DNA of 64,000 nucleotides from Arachnopeziza araneosa (taxonomy: Eukaryota > Ascomycota > Leotiomycetes > Helotiales > Arachnopezizaceae). This document shows positions 11,261 through 23,880 of the stretch, piece after piece. Within the stretch, counting starts at the first letter, position 1; every line of letters starts with the position of its first letter. Location of the stretch: assembly GCA_003988855.1 (NCBI GenBank), contig QYAI01000031.1, positions 63,571 to 127,570 of the forward strand. Reading direction: 5' to 3'. Under the pieces are notes generated by a model that did no database searches, was not told the DNA's origin, and saw only the letters and a list, made by a program, of their open reading frames with translations. Both the position numbers and the translations under genes were made by a program.

Positions 11261-12077
11261 TTTGTAAGGTGTTGAACAAGTCCGGCATTATCGCGATATC
11301 TAGTGCATGAATGGATCAGTCTCGATATCAGTGTTGATAAGACTCGCATAAGTGGTCTAGTCATTGTCTGTTGCATGTCGCACTTATTTCTCCGACCCAG
11401 AGAAACTTTGTTTGGTTTTGCTTTCCTTCTTTTCTTCTGTCTGGATTATATCTGCTTCTTGCTGCGGCTCCGGACGACCGGCCTCCGCCAGCTGCATCCC
11501 CGTTTCCGAAACACCCGCCTCATGCATGTCTGCGTGGCTGGTTTATGCTTATTTGCACTTCCTGTTTCTGCCGCCGCCACCCCCTTCCTCTGTTTCACCT
11601 CCGTCTGGCCTTGATTTTCTATTTTCAGCGCTCATCCTCTCTCTATTTTTAGCGGCCGGTTTTTGCGCTTGCTGTGATGGGGTGTTTGGAGGTTTGCAGG
11701 GGATTTGGGGGGGCAGGATGGCTCTTCTCGGCCTGAGTGGGAGTGAGAGGGGATGCTTGACGTTTGACGTTTGCACGTCTCAACTGCGTGTCTCACGGGA
11801 GCAGCGTCGCCCTCCTCCGCTCCGGTCTGCTCACCTTCTTCATACGCTTGTGAGAAGGCATCTCGATCGATCCATTCATGAATAATATCGTAGTTTTTGC
11901 ACAGTACCATTATTCATTCATGCAGCTGAGAGCAGCTAGGCCCTTAATTAGCAGCTGAGAATTGTTTTAACGTGCTATAAATAGGCACATGACCTCTTAA
12001 GATCTATTCGGCGATGGTAGAGATTCTGCTAATTTGGCCGCAAGCTTTCGCTTCTCCGCTCGCATCTTCCTCCGTAG
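11261..12077. other. Gene-free stretch downstream of ham-2
   Basis: Pyrimidine-rich on the plus strand, with several short overlapping frames in all phases and none with recognisable features. It should contain the ham-2 3' UTR. A palindromic GAGCAGCTAGGC/TAGCAGCTGAG patch lies near 11930-11960. No RNA gene is visible. Confidence 0.4.
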
Positions 12078-13060
12078 CGTGGATCCCAGAATGTCGGAAA
12101 TAGTCAATATCAGGATGTGAATAATGACTTTTCGATCAGGACTCTTGGTGCATTGGGAATTGTCAGGAGTACGCAATGGGATGGATACTCGAACTTGCCG
12201 AGTGCACCTTCGACTTTCATAGGTAAAAAGCTCGTTGGCGTCAAGCTTGGCACCTTGGGTTTTGGCGATCAACTCCTAGATGGTTCACTTGCTAATGCAA
12301 ACACCTCATGTCCCACGATCTCGGAAGTCTTTGGTCAACCTCCATCTGTCAGCCAACATCAGACTCCCATAACAGAGGGCAAAGAGATTGTAGCTTACGA
12401 CTGTTATATCATGGCTGAGGCAACCATTGCAGCTGGCAAACACTCTGGAAGAAACTGCACCGTCAGTTCCACGGCCGGTGTTGAAGAACACTACACCACA
12501 TGCTCCATCCAACGCGACGATAGCGCGATCCAGGACGACTGGCTCTCCCGTTTATCTCTGGATTTATGTCCGAAGTGCTCAAATACGCTGTCAACCAAAA
12601 CTACTCTCAACCCTGGATAAGCAACAGCTTAGACAGTTATACCTCCGGGATGCTCACTCTAGGCTATCATGCCGCATGGAGCGGCCTAATGAGGACTCTA
12701 AGCAACGCAACCGAGAGTGTAGTCTTCAATCCCTCTCAGCAAGTCGTGTCTGCATCCATCGAAAAGTCAAAACTGTACATCTGGCTCGCGATGAAAGCAA
12801 TGCTGACTCTCTCGGAAATCCTGGTGTATACTGCGCAGAGCGCGAGTAAGACGAAGCCCATTCGTGATCCAGCAATTGCGGCTCTCACAATCGATATGAC
12901 GGAGTTTACGCACACTGACCATGCTAGCGGACTATGTAATGCGGTCTCTCTCAGCAAGATGGATCACAAGCTCCCCAGGCTCCGGTGGAAACATGCTGGA
13001 AGTAGAGGCGACTATTCGTGCTGTCGAACAGTGGTCTTCGCTGAAAACCCCCGCTCTTGA
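12078..13060 (+). pseudogene. Frameshifted remnant of a fungal membrane protein
   Basis: Two coding-like frames follow each other. The first, about 12078-12545, has no in-frame ATG at its start and a stop just upstream. It carries N-glycosylation-type sequons and Cys residues. Near 12540 the reading continues in another frame, ALPFISGFMSEVLKYAV, and runs to a TGA at 13060 without a splice site that would join them. The second part holds a hydrophobic stretch, YIWLAMKAMLTLSEILVYTA, then the typical cytoplasmic ending RDPAIAALTIDMTEF and LCNAVSLSKMD. These phrases occur at the C-terminus of a large family of uncharacterised ascomycete membrane proteins with an extracellular N-terminal half. The missing start and frame change argue for a pseudogene. 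An unrecognised intron or a sequencing slip would be the alternatives. Confidence 0.55.
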
Positions 13061-13174
13061 TACAAATTGGAAGTATATATAATGGAAAGAATATTATCTG
13101 TTGCTTTGAAAGATATCTAAATAAAATTTAAGTCTCTGAATTCTTCATATTAAATCTGTAATTGTGACGATGCC

Positions 13175-14916
13175 TCATACTAACGGAGCGACGTGCTCAT
13201 CACCAGTCTCACTCTTGCGAGCTCTCCAACGATGTCCCCATTGCTGGAAACTCTTTCCCTCCGCAGAATTCTCATCCCCAAACCAAATTTCTTTCTTCAG
13301 CACACACTTCTTCTCTCGTATAGCACAGGCGTCGGCTGGGCGGCTATTGTCACGCAGAGGACAGAATCGCATGACCCTGAAAGATTAGGTTTGAATTGGA
13401 AGGTAGCCCAAAGCTAGGGGCCAATTTTTCTTTTTTTCGGTGTGGTTGGACATGTGATTGCCATTATCAAAGGGCATCAGAATCAATTTACAATGCGACA
13501 GCAATTTCCGGGGCGTCGATCTCCTATTTTCCAAGAACATCCCAGGCCCACGCTGGAGAAGCTTCGATGGTAGGGATTCGTAGAGGCAAGATGCAGGGCC
13601 AGAGTTTTGGTACTGGTGGTGGAGATGGTGGTACATATTTCTTCAAGCCCCAGAGTTCTTCGATCGAGTGGTCATTAGGTCCCCTTGGAGGTATTGGGCC
13701 GATTCTGACTCCGGTGTATGGAATAATTTGACAGCCTCCAATTAAAACATCACTGAGAACCAGTTTTCCCTCCTCACCTCTTTTAAATGTTATGCTTGTT
13801 GTCATCTCATCTGTCGGACCGCTCCCTCTTGAAAGTGTTAGAGATTCCTGGTTTGTCAAATATGCCTCGCCATTTTACAAGCCATTGGCTGACTCCCTTA
13901 AGAGGGCCAGCCGTTACCCCGGCTTTCAAGATGCAAGCCTGTTCAAATTCCTCAGTATCGATCATGCCCTTCTTCACCAGGTCACTGTGCTGCGGACAAA
14001 ATCGCATGATCCCAGACCAATCATGTCCAAACTGGAATTCCGCGTAATATTGACGACGGCCTGCTTCAGCCTCATAATGAATCTTCATCCAGCGTGGGGC
14101 GGCAGGGTCCTCATCATCCATAGTGAATTTCTGTCGTCGAATAATCTTCCACTCGCCCGTCATCTGAGTCGGCCATGGTTTTTTCTCGTCCCCGTTCTTC
14201 TTCCTCTCTGCCTCCTCTCTATCCCTCCGTATCTGCTCCCAGTTCATCTCAAACTCTGAACTCTCATGGCCCTTACTATCGCTGTCAGTCGGGATCTGAT
14301 AACACAACATATGCTTCGATTCCGCATATAGGTTCGTGAACGACTTCCAGCAACCATCAACCCCCTTCTTATTCCCTTTGCTTTCAAATTCTCCTGTTCT
14401 AACACCCTCACATTTCCTCGCCTTATACCCCCCGAAAACAATTCTTCTAACATACCTCAAACTGCCATCCCATCTTCACCAAACTTAATCTGCGTTTCGT
14501 GCTCATCTGATCCCTCAATAACTCCTTCGCCCTCATATTCCGCTCTCCATCTGAAAGTCCAAACCTGTATACCCCTTGGCGATGCACCAGCCTAAGTACT
14601 AGGCTTTAGAACGCAGCCCTCCTTAAACTATACATGACTGGTAGAATATTTGTGCTCGGGGTAAAATCTCATACACCAAATATACTTCTCCCACTTGAAA
14701 GTCGCCCAAAGTTGTCGTCGAATCTTCTTATGGGAAGGGTTATTGTTGTATTTTATCTCCATTGTAAACGGGGGAGGGTTGTCTCCGTATTCGCGCTTAA
14801 GCCACGGGAGGTCTTTGACTAGGTTTTTTGTGTCAATAGTCCAGGTTCCGGGGAGGTTGAATGTCCAATTGGGGGGGTGTTTCGATGGTTGGGATCGTAT
14901 TGGGCTTGGATGTCAT
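13175..14916 (-). pseudogene. Decayed gene with three tandem copies of a fungal domain
   Basis: Minus-strand reading shows the same domain three times. Copy A (14916 to about 14290) reads IPTIETPP, a frameshift in a run of seven C's, then NLPGTWTID, FTMEIKYNN, CMRFYPEH, TAG, CVLKPST, TAG, VWTFRWRAEYEGEG and IKFGEDG. Copy B (about 14290-13690) has MTGEWKI, FTMDDEDPAAPRWMKIHYEA, IMRFCPQH, QACILKAG, WLVKWRG, then after another frame change ITFKRGEEGKLVL and TGVRIGP. Copy C (about 13620-13175) has IPTIEASPAWAWDVLGK, a TAG where the others have Trp, then MRFCPLRD, KCVLKKE, HRWRARKSETGDE. The matching words in each copy establish homology. At least three frame changes and several stops rule out one functional protein. 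Copy B alone could still give a 217-residue product without an ATG start. The function of the domain is unknown to me. Confidence 0.7.
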
Positions 14917-17360
14917 GGCCCGAGTGGGTCATTTTGGCTTTGGTAATGCATCTTCGGAGAAGTTGGTCAGTGATCGTTTGAGGTTGGTGTTTGGAGGGAT
15001 AGATTCAAGTGCAGCTCGAGGTGCCTTGCTGGCTTGCTTTTTGGGTGGCATTGTGACTTTTCTGTGTTGTATTTCGAATTTTCTATTATACCATATGTTG
15101 AAAATTGCGAGGTGTGATGACCTGACAGAAAATAAAATATTTTGATTTCTCCTGTTGTCCTGTCAATGGTATATGACCTTGAAAGTGGAACTATCCCCCT
15201 TATGTTTCCGTACTCTGAGATGATACTTGAGGCATCAATACCGTATCGATACCTGACATTACTTCTATAATTATATTGTTATTTAACACTAGGATAGTAA
15301 GTCTAAGAGTCTATCCTTATAGTCGTACTAAGGGCCTATTATAGTCTTTCTAAAGCCTGTTCTAGCTTCCCTAAATCCTTCTCGTCAGGAGTGACGCTCT
15401 TGATAGTCACGCGACTGGGGATCAGTAGTTGTTGAAGGTTATATTAAAAGGAGAGTACAATGGGATGCTAGATACCATGATGACCAACGGGTCAGCAAGA
15501 GCAAGACGTGATTGAACAGGAAGCCTACCAAGAAACGTTGACGAAGGTGGGTGTCACGGTGTGTATCACCTGACTTGGCACCTGACCTAGGGCAAGGGGT
15601 GTATCGCCGGGGCAAGTTAGGCAAGACTTGCGATACTTGCGATACTTGCGATAGGCACGATAACTTAAACTTTTAGCTTAGAATAGTCTATATAAAGTTT
15701 TGTTTCGAAGTAAGAAAGGAAGTGTGCTTAACTTCTAGTTACTTTCTATACTGCAATTCATTGAAATAGTCTCTATTCCTTACCTTGAGCATGCGGATAT
15801 CAATACAACGAAGTCAGTCGTAACAGAGGGTTCTGGTCTTTAGTTCTCCACTTGGATACTAACACTCACACCACGAGAAGGTAGACCACTGTGAGCGCCT
15901 AGATAAGATTATATTAGCAATCATCAAAAGATATATATACTCACGTAAAGAACCAGATTGCTGGGCAGGTTGGGGAGCATGAGTCACGCTCAGCTCCCCC
16001 TACTCGAATGGCTCCTCAAGCATAAATTGGTTAGCAGAGTATTCTCAGAAAGAAGCAAGGAATGGAAGGAAGAAGGAGAACACCCATCCGCAGACGCAAG
16101 GGAGGAAGACTGTCTGTTTTCGCCGAAGCTCAACGCAGTCCGCCCCTACTCGCCACCTCGCGTCCCGACGATAGCAATTATGGCACACTCCGTAATTACT
16201 AGCACAGCAGCTGCAGAGCGTATCGTACAGAGCGCTTCAGAGAGCAAGCTCAGAGGAGTTGGCGTTCAATTGAAAACTTTGTGCGCTATCGCCGTTGTAC
16301 GTACTACGCACCGGATGGGTGAGGGTTGTGTGGGTTACGAGCTGATGTTCCAAGGCCTGGCGAGTGTGATCTGCGCAGCAGGAGGTGGAGTGTTGTCTCG
16401 TAAGAAGAAAGAGAGATGAAACTTACTTGTGAATGCTTCCGGGTGACATGATGTGGCCGAATACAAGACGCGTCGGGGGCGGCGGCGAGCCTGCGTGCTG
16501 TCAGCTATGTCGGGAGAGAGACGTGTAGAATGGATGATCAATGTAGTATGCTGCGAGTTTCGGGATGTCACATACCGATGTTGGGGAGGAGGATGCTGGG
16601 GAAGGGTTGTGGTGGGAAGATGTGTTGCTGGAAGGAAAGAAAATGGGAAAATAAAAAACGCGTTGGGGATTTTGTAGGGCGCGCAATCACCAGTGTCACG
16701 CTAATCAACTTTTCTTGAGCCAGAAAGAGCCCCCCCAAAAAGTGGGCTTGCAGTTCTCTCATCTTCTAGGGAGTATCGTCATTGAGTCTTCGCGTTGCCA
16801 AAAGAAGTCATCGCGACGTCAGAGAGAAGCTTAGCGCATCAACACTTCAAAATATTCAAAGTTGCAATCTCATGTGCTCCACAGCGGGATCGCTCTTATC
16901 TCGCTCTTCTCTCAATGTATTCATACCTTCAATTATAATTTCAGTCGACTTTATTTGATCCTAACGAGGATATTGTCATCACCGTCAATCAACAAGGAAA
17001 AGGAGAAATTCTGCTGCAAGCGAATACGATATACGAGTAAAAGGACCATCTGAGCCATAGTTTGTGAAACTTAAGATGCAGCTTTTTACTATGATTTATA
17101 TAGAGAGTTATAATAATAATTTAAGGCCTCAAATGAATCTGAATAGAGTTAGATGCTGTAATCGGCGGTTGTTGATGGGTTTTTGAGGCACACGTGACGC
17201 TACAGGCAGCGCTGAGTGCAAGAATACGGCCTTTGATGAAAACAAATGCACTATTCATGTACTTTCAATCTCGTACAATATTCAAATATTAAACTAAGCT
17301 CAGTAATCCTTAGAATTTGGAGATAAGAGTAGTTATAAGGACCAGAAGAACTATCCAGCA
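14917..17360. other. AT-rich gene-free stretch, possible relic repeats
   Basis: About 2.4 kb without a supportable gene. The part 15130-15960 is AT-rich with few long frames and has features seen in fungal LTRs: TGTCACGGTGTG at 15552, a TATATAAAG box near 15689 and a GTAACA end near 15826. I found no target-site duplication or internal region, so an LTR is only a possibility. The short frames at 15958-16762 on both strands lack family features. A microsatellite-like C8 lies near 16731. Confidence 0.4.
15626..15652 (+). repeat. Three perfect 9-base repeats (ACTTGCGAT)
   Basis: The unit ACTTGCGAT is repeated three times head to tail inside the AT-rich stretch. It is a short minisatellite-like motif with no coding context. 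Confidence 0.85.
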
Positions 17361-20300
17361 TCAAGGGATATGTTTCGGCTCCATCAGACACACCGCTCCC
17401 GCCACGTATCCAAAACTCCTTAGCTTCGACATTCTGTTCTGCCCAGACTCCCAAGACTTTGCTTCTTCATTTATCGCAACCCATAAGCAAGCCATACTCA
17501 GTTCCAATCCGTGCTTCGGCGCGGCTTGATTAGCTTTTAACTCCTTATCTTCGAGGTCATTTTCTTCCCCTTTCATGCATTTGAATGTAAATGAGAGAAT
17601 TTCCGCAAAGCTTTCTTTCATGGAAAAACACAGGTCGCGTTGGTGTGTTGTCACAGCGCCGGTCTTACCAAGGATATCGCCAATGAAGACTTCGATTTCG
17701 GAAAGTGGAATATGTGGGCGAGGTCCGTATTCGAACATGACGTTTAGCAGAGACTCTTCATACCTAAGAATCTCATGTTAGTAGAATTTCGCACGCAGAA
17801 ATAGCATAGTAAATAATTTGAAAGACTTTCTCATCTCGTATTCCTCTCGCTCGTTTGAGGTGGCTGTCCACCTTGACACTTGGATTGCGATTTCGGATGA
17901 AATTCCAAACGCCGTTTAATAAAGACCAGTTACGATCCCATCCGTGATCATTTAGATGCAAGGTATGCTGAGAACTGTTGTGCTTTATGCGTTGTAAAAT
18001 CTCCCGCTCATCAATAGCATCAAACAATCTCCCCAAAATCTTATTGCTAGGATAGTATCTGTACCTAGGTGAATCTTCATCGTTATCTTTATTCTTCGGA
18101 TTAGATGTTCCTTCTTCCTCAAATAAGATGGGTTTGTCTTTTTCTATCTCAACATATGGACCTGGCGCCATGAAATGTGGACGGAATCGATTGTAACGAG
18201 GCATTTCTTTTATCTCGACCTAGAAGATTGCATCAGCTTGGTTGAAGGAAGGTAGAATTTGTATATTGAGACCTACTGGTATGCCAGTCTTAGAGAAATC
18301 GACCGCTGTAGAAGCCATCTCAGCAAGCTTGATACAGCGTTCGTCATCGACACCTTTCTCGCTTTGGTCAGCAAACGTTTTATGCACATTGCATATTCGA
18401 CCAAGTTGATCTGTTTCCATGAATTCAACAAAGAATTCTACAATATCTTTCCGCTCGACGGGTCGACGAAGTTCACGAGGAGTCCGTTTCATATAATCAG
18501 CAGGTGCAAATGACTTCCGGGTCGATGCTTTTGGGTCGAAAATAATGTGGAAGATATCACCGTCTAAATCTCCACCACTCAATTTGCTTGGTAAGTCTCT
18601 CGAACCCTTCTGGCTGAAGCAGATGCAGTTGCGTAACTGCATCAAAGGCGAATTTACCGGGACATTTATAGCCGTTGCAAGTTGAACATCGCCGGGATGA
18701 AGTGCAGGAGATCGAGTAATAATTACTTGCTTGCCATTCTCTCCCGTGATGACTCTTCCACGCCCTCCATCATCAACTATGCAGAATATTTCACCTTCTT
18801 GAAGTATCCCAGTCTCATCCATAATCCCAAGAAGCGAGAACCCATCTATGACAGGGATTCGGGCTTTATATTTTAATGTTCGAAGTTGGACCAAAACGGC
18901 GATTTCGATCAGACTCGTGAGGAAATTGTCATCTTGGAATGATAAGTTCAATGGAGTCAGTTTCCTAAAGAATTCAGAGAAATGAATTTTATCTGAAATC
19001 GACGGAGACTCTAAAAGCTTCGAAGCTTCTTTTGCACTCGCCGTTGCCGAGTGAAGCCTTGTGACTTCTTTGGCTTGTAGATCCAAAAAAAATTCTGGGT
19101 CTACACCCATGTCTTCGAGAATTTTGATCAGTTGCTCATTTAGATGAAGCTTAAGTGGTTTGTATGCAGCCGTACAGATTTCAACATCGTTGGATGTTGA
19201 TCCCTGAAATTTAGTCATCGATGGTCGAATGAAGATGGACTTGCCTCTAAGGCGACTATCGAGAGCAATGACTCCTTTGGCACCTGTGCGGATATATCAG
19301 TTGACGATGGTAATGGTATCGGGTGTAGAAATACGGAAGACATGAGGTCAAAATCTACCGAAATTTGAAAGAACATACCTTGATAACGGATCTGAAAAAC
19401 AGTCGGCTTCATCCTCCCCGATGGAAGCTTGTCCCAAATTATTTCTAAGGCTTCCTGGGAGATTGTTCCAACCCCATCACTAAATAATCGTCTGTTCCGT
19501 TCAACATCGAGAAGCTCGTTTTTATTCTTGATGATACCAGAAGTGAAAGTTATAGCTTCCCTGGTGTCGGAAAATGCCTGGCCGATGCGTGCTGCACATT
19601 TTGCCGGTGTGCGAATGCCAGAAAAGTTCCCCAAGTCTTTGATGATGTCATTGTAGTAGACAAGACTTTTGTTATAGGAAAAAGGAGCCACGAACCAGCA
19701 AGATTGGGAACGCAGAGAGGAATGAGAGAATCCAAGAAACGAGAAATGTTGACCAGCAATAGGGAAACCATTGATCATGATCGATCTGTACCTCTCGAAC
19801 ACCAGTTTATTCGACATCTCCCAGTTGTATCGTAGAGGTTGTCCGTCTTCATCGCAAAATTGGACCCTCAAAAAGAAATCGTGACTACCAGCATACTTTC
19901 TCAGGACTCGATTGGGGCATTCTTTATCAGGTCCAGCAAGGTAGATACCACAAGGGGTTACCATGGCCTTATGAATAACAGCAACTTGATCAGAAGGTTT
20001 TGTGTCATTAGAGTAAAGCTCCCCGCTTTTCAACTCGGATTCAATTCGCCCAAGCAAAGCCGTTAGACGATGAAGACTGAATTTATCTGCTTCTGCATCT
20101 GGACCTGCATACGGAATGCAATGGAAGAGCCTCCGGATTGCATTAACACAAACTCGACTACCAGAGCGTGAAAATACTTTTGCTACCTCAGGGAGAAAAT
20201 CAATAACTTTCAGCGGCGATAAATAGCCGTTCTGCGCCAATTTTTGGAGCTGAAATCTCACAACATATGGGAGACTGGTTTTGTTTGGTGATAGATGTTG

Positions 20301-21197
20301 TAACAAGGCGCGGAATTGTGTTTCATACGAAGTACTTGTCTGGCTGATCATTATGTGACGCCGAACCATGGATGGTAGACCTCGGGTAAGCCTCAAACTT
20401 CTCGTGGGGTCCTCAATGTCGCTTCCTTTTGAAATCATGATCTGATAAACAAAACAGCTTCCAGCGATTTTCTCATGATCAAGGTCCAGACCTAGAGCTC
20501 TGTTCCTATCTTGAATTTTTTGTTAGCCAAAAGATAGTTTATCGAATGTAAATATTGCCGGGGATGTACCTTGCATGGCACCTGGACACACGGAGATCCG
20601 TGGGGCCTCTTTCAAAGTAAGAGCTAGACTGTGCGTTATCGAGCCTCCCCAAGTAACTGAGTCGATAATTTCAGAAGTAATTTCGACACGCTGGGATTTT
20701 TTGGTCTTGAACACGATCATTTTTGATTTGAATGTCATGGTCGCTGGTGCTTCCAAGGTGAAGAAAGGTAGGAAAACAAGACCAGCTTGAGTATAGTCCC
20801 ACACTCCACAGGATATTGAAGAACAAGAAAGGGTTTGGAAATCCCCTACATCTGCCTTAATCGGGCTCGTATTATCATTTGCTCTGGCATTCCTGTCCAT
20901 TTCAAGACTCAGAATCGCAAATCGATCCGGTTCGCCGCCACGACTACAGGACAAACGCTTCCCCTTGTAGATGAAAGGAAACTCGTTGGCTGGCAAGGTA
21001 TGCTTAGATCTTTCATAGAGTCTAAGAAATTCCTCGCTATCCTCAGACCTGAGAAAGGTAAGTTTTGCCCACGGTTTGAACAGGCTTTTTTGACAAATCC
21101 AGTCTTTCATCTTGAGACCGTTTAGAAAGTCGCTAAAGAAATGATTGAGACTCTTTTCGGTCTCCCGAGGAAGTAAACCTCCAATGTAGACCTCCAT
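17361..21197 (-). CDS. RNA-dependent RNA polymerase (RNA silencing)
   Basis: A cellular RNA-dependent RNA polymerase that makes double-stranded RNA for quelling, meiotic silencing or related small-RNA pathways. Five exons, 21197-20570, 20509-19379, 19283-18277, 18219-17827 and 17771-17361, give about 1189 residues. The N-terminal 70 residues look like an RRM-type fold (MEVYIGGLLP..), as in SAD-1/RRP-class enzymes. The central RdRP domain includes KYAGSHDFFLRVQF, IRTPAKCAARIGQAFSDT and IRPSMTKFQ. The catalytic loop SGGDLDGD, near residue 825, carries the metal-binding Asp triad. The KTGIP..EMPRYNRFRPHFMAPGP block after it is also typical. The last intron uses a weak GTCTTT donor, so that junction is the least certain. 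No lesions were found. The exact paralogue (SAD-1, RRP-3 or QDE-1 class) needs a tree. Confidence 0.9.
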
Positions 21198-22201
21198 TAC
21201 TGCGATTGGGATTCGGGAGTAGTGTGTCCTTGACTTCGGTCTGATGCGGGGTAAGAGTTTTGTGTAACCTCACGTATCCACTGCCTCGTATGGGTCGCAT
21301 ATCTCTGTCAAAGTTGCCTCAGGCGCTTAGAATTGCATTTTTGTTTGCCCTAGAGGCTGCGCAGGGACACAGAGTGTTAGTGATTCCACTTGATAATTCT
21401 CGAGCGTGCTCGAAACCATTATATCGCACTTTGTTTCGAGACAGGAGTGGTAAGGTTGGGACAGAAAAGAACAAGGCGAGACAGCGCTATGGAGCGTAGT
21501 TCTCTTGAATACAACAGGCTTGTAGACACACACTCTTTTCGTGATTTATGTGTACACACTTTCTGCAGCTTTTGTTTTTACAATAAAAACTCTGCGAAGA
21601 AAACGTAAGAGAACTTTAGCTTCCTGTATACCACGTGCGCCACTTGCTGGAATGGATGTATTCGCCAAATGCTCTTGAGGCACGACTATCAAATGGTTGA
21701 TCTTTTATGCCCATCTCGTAATCAAGCTTATAACCTGCAGCGTCATCATCAACAAGTCCAAGTAACCCTCTTATCTCTAGGTCCTCAAAGTAGGCACTGA
21801 GTTAACTAAAATTTGGGACCGCTGTTTCGATTGATTCATCGGGATGGCTTTGAGTCTGGAAGATCTCTTAGGATCCTGCCCCAATAAACTTCGAAACCTT
21901 GCTCTCTCAATAGTACCTTTCTCTTTTTCGCAGGCCGTCTCATGTCCCGTTACTCTCATTTTTCATCCGAGGTAGGTTAAAGCGATTTTTGTGTCGTCAT
22001 AGCTGAATGCAAAGTGAATTTCATGAAAACATTCCAAAATAAATCTTCAGATCCTATAGAATAATCTACCAGAAAGCCTCCTCAAGCAGAGCCAGAAGTC
22101 CGTAGATATTATCAACCCCTTCTCGATACCTGAGCTGTATAGACCCAAGGAGAAGTTCCCACCAAGAAGTCCTCGAAGGTTAAATGTTTTTATGGCTTGC
22201 T
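21198..22201. other. Gene-free stretch upstream of the RdRP gene
   Basis: About 1 kb. The part next to 21198 should hold the RdRP promoter and the part near 22200 the 3' end of the next gene. Short frames here have no features that I can support. Confidence 0.4.
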
Positions 22202-23880
22202 TCACGGAAAGTCTTCATGATAGAAGTGTCTAAGACTTGAAAGTATGGCAGTCGCTCTTAGCGGCAGATTTTCGGGATTCTCGTTACACCTTATCTTTTG
22301 GTAGCTATGGGCAGCTCGTCCCCGATATGAATCAGTGGCTTTGCACCTTGCACTATATCTTTCCCATATTGACGCAGCTGTACTCACTACTAGACCTGCA
22401 ACTGGAATAATTATTGCCACAATACGCAAGGTAAGCGCGCTAAGAGCCTCATCATCGATTGGCGTCACTATTTCCAAAAGAAGCAATGCTGAAGTATCCC
22501 AAGCTACCTATCTCACAACAACCGCATCCACTAGCATTGAATTTGAGCTTTCCTATTCCAGGTTTCATCTGCCGGGGTGAACTCTAGTACAATGACAGGC
22601 TTGTTCCGAAGCTCAAAGCCTCGCGAATTTGCCAAGAGGTATCTTGCTTCTTCTGGTACCTTTGAAAGAGTATGCATGAGAGGGTCATTAGGAATTTCGG
22701 TGAACGCCTTTGCGATTGCGTCAAATTCTTCTTTAATTAGCCTAGATATCTCATCTTTTATCCATGAATTTGATTTAAACTCGTTTAGTGCCCCCCAGGC
22801 AAGGTGAAGATTCTGGTTTGGAAGCACACATCGGGACAGGAACAGCTTTTTGGTTGGAATCCGCCAATTGTCAAGCCCCTGCTTCGATCCTCCAAATTGA
22901 TCATTCAGAGATTTGATTTTTTGTGGGGTCGCATGCTTTTCGAAAATAGAAACTAAGAGATCTAGAAGGTTTGGTACGGTCGAGCTTTGGCTCGTAGCTC
23001 GTCGGTAGATTCGAGAGGCCTGTTCTAGCCACTTACTGGTAACAAGATACGGGTTATCCGTTGACGATTTTCTTCGTTCTCGAAGTGCCTTGAGGGCCTT
23101 CACAAGTTCTTGAATGCGTTGTTCGAGTGGTCTGTTTTCTCCAAGCTCCGTGTGAGGATATGGCAGATTAAGAGTTGGATCTGAAATCCCATCGCGCAGT
23201 GCATGATCTAGGTACAGAGCCATGACTCTGTCGCGATTGAATCGTAGGTATCCCATACTTTCATTGAGGTGCTGTGATCCGTCATGCGGATTGTATCGGA
23301 ATGGTCCCTTTTTGGTAGCTAGCTCTCCTGGCTCAAACATAACATTGTATTTCGATTCCTCCTCTGAAAATAACAGGCTCCCAAATGACAATACATACTT
23401 TGCTTCCCGTGCCTTGTCCCTCAGGTCGGATTTATCGTATAGTCGGTATAAATTGATAATGTGCCAGAGCACCGGGCCTTCGATTTCCAAGACAATAACT
23501 CCTGTTGAGAGTGGATCGAAGTTGCGGGAGGATTTCCAATTTACCACACCTGCTCCTGGTCTGATATTCAGCGCATAGAGAATCTTAGCCCAGTCAAAGG
23601 TTGCAATACATTCTCCCTCGGGTTCGCAGTATCCGCCCTTGTTTCTGAGATGCTGGACGAATGGGGCAGTTCTAAGCACAGGGTGTAGCTACCGCTTTTT
23701 ATTCTTAGGAAACGCCTTGGTAGCCCACTCTCCCAAGTCTTGACTTAGCTTTTTGGCGCACGCATTCCGTTCATTCGACTGCGAAAGTTTGAAGCCAAGC
23801 TTCATGAAGGAAGACACAAGCTCAACGAGCTGTTTTCCTATCCCAATCGCTTGCAAGATAATAGTCATTATCGTTGCCAT
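22202..23880 (-). pseudogene. Orphan gene broken by an in-frame TAG
   Basis: Translation from the ATG at 23880 gives 63 residues (MATIMTIILQAIGIGKQLV..) and stops at a TAG at 23689-23691. The same frame then continues open for another 385 codons to 22531. The only GT..AG pair around the TAG would give a 21-base intron, too short to be spliced. The long part is hydrophilic and helical with phrases such as FDWAKILYALNIRPGAGVVNW and ALRDGISDPTLNLPYPHTELG. A further frame, 22202 to about 22515, encodes a hydrophobic segment (LRIVAIIIPVAGLVVSTAASI) and may be the original last exon, but I found no clean splice pair for it. I do not recognise the family. Stop-codon readthrough, a pseudogene or a base error are all possible. 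Confidence 0.5.

Noticed and set aside
15552..15829. Possible solo LTR (TGTCACGG to GTAACA, with a TATATAAAG box)
   Set aside because: No target-site duplication, second copy or internal coding sequence is visible, so it is only mentioned under the gene-free stretch.
15958..16419. 153-codon plus-strand frame
   Set aside because: No recognisable domain, no splice continuity, and overlapping frames on the other strand look equally coding-like.
21777..21959. 60-codon minus-strand frame as a further exon of the broken gene to its right
   Set aside because: No splice signals join it and its sequence gives no support.
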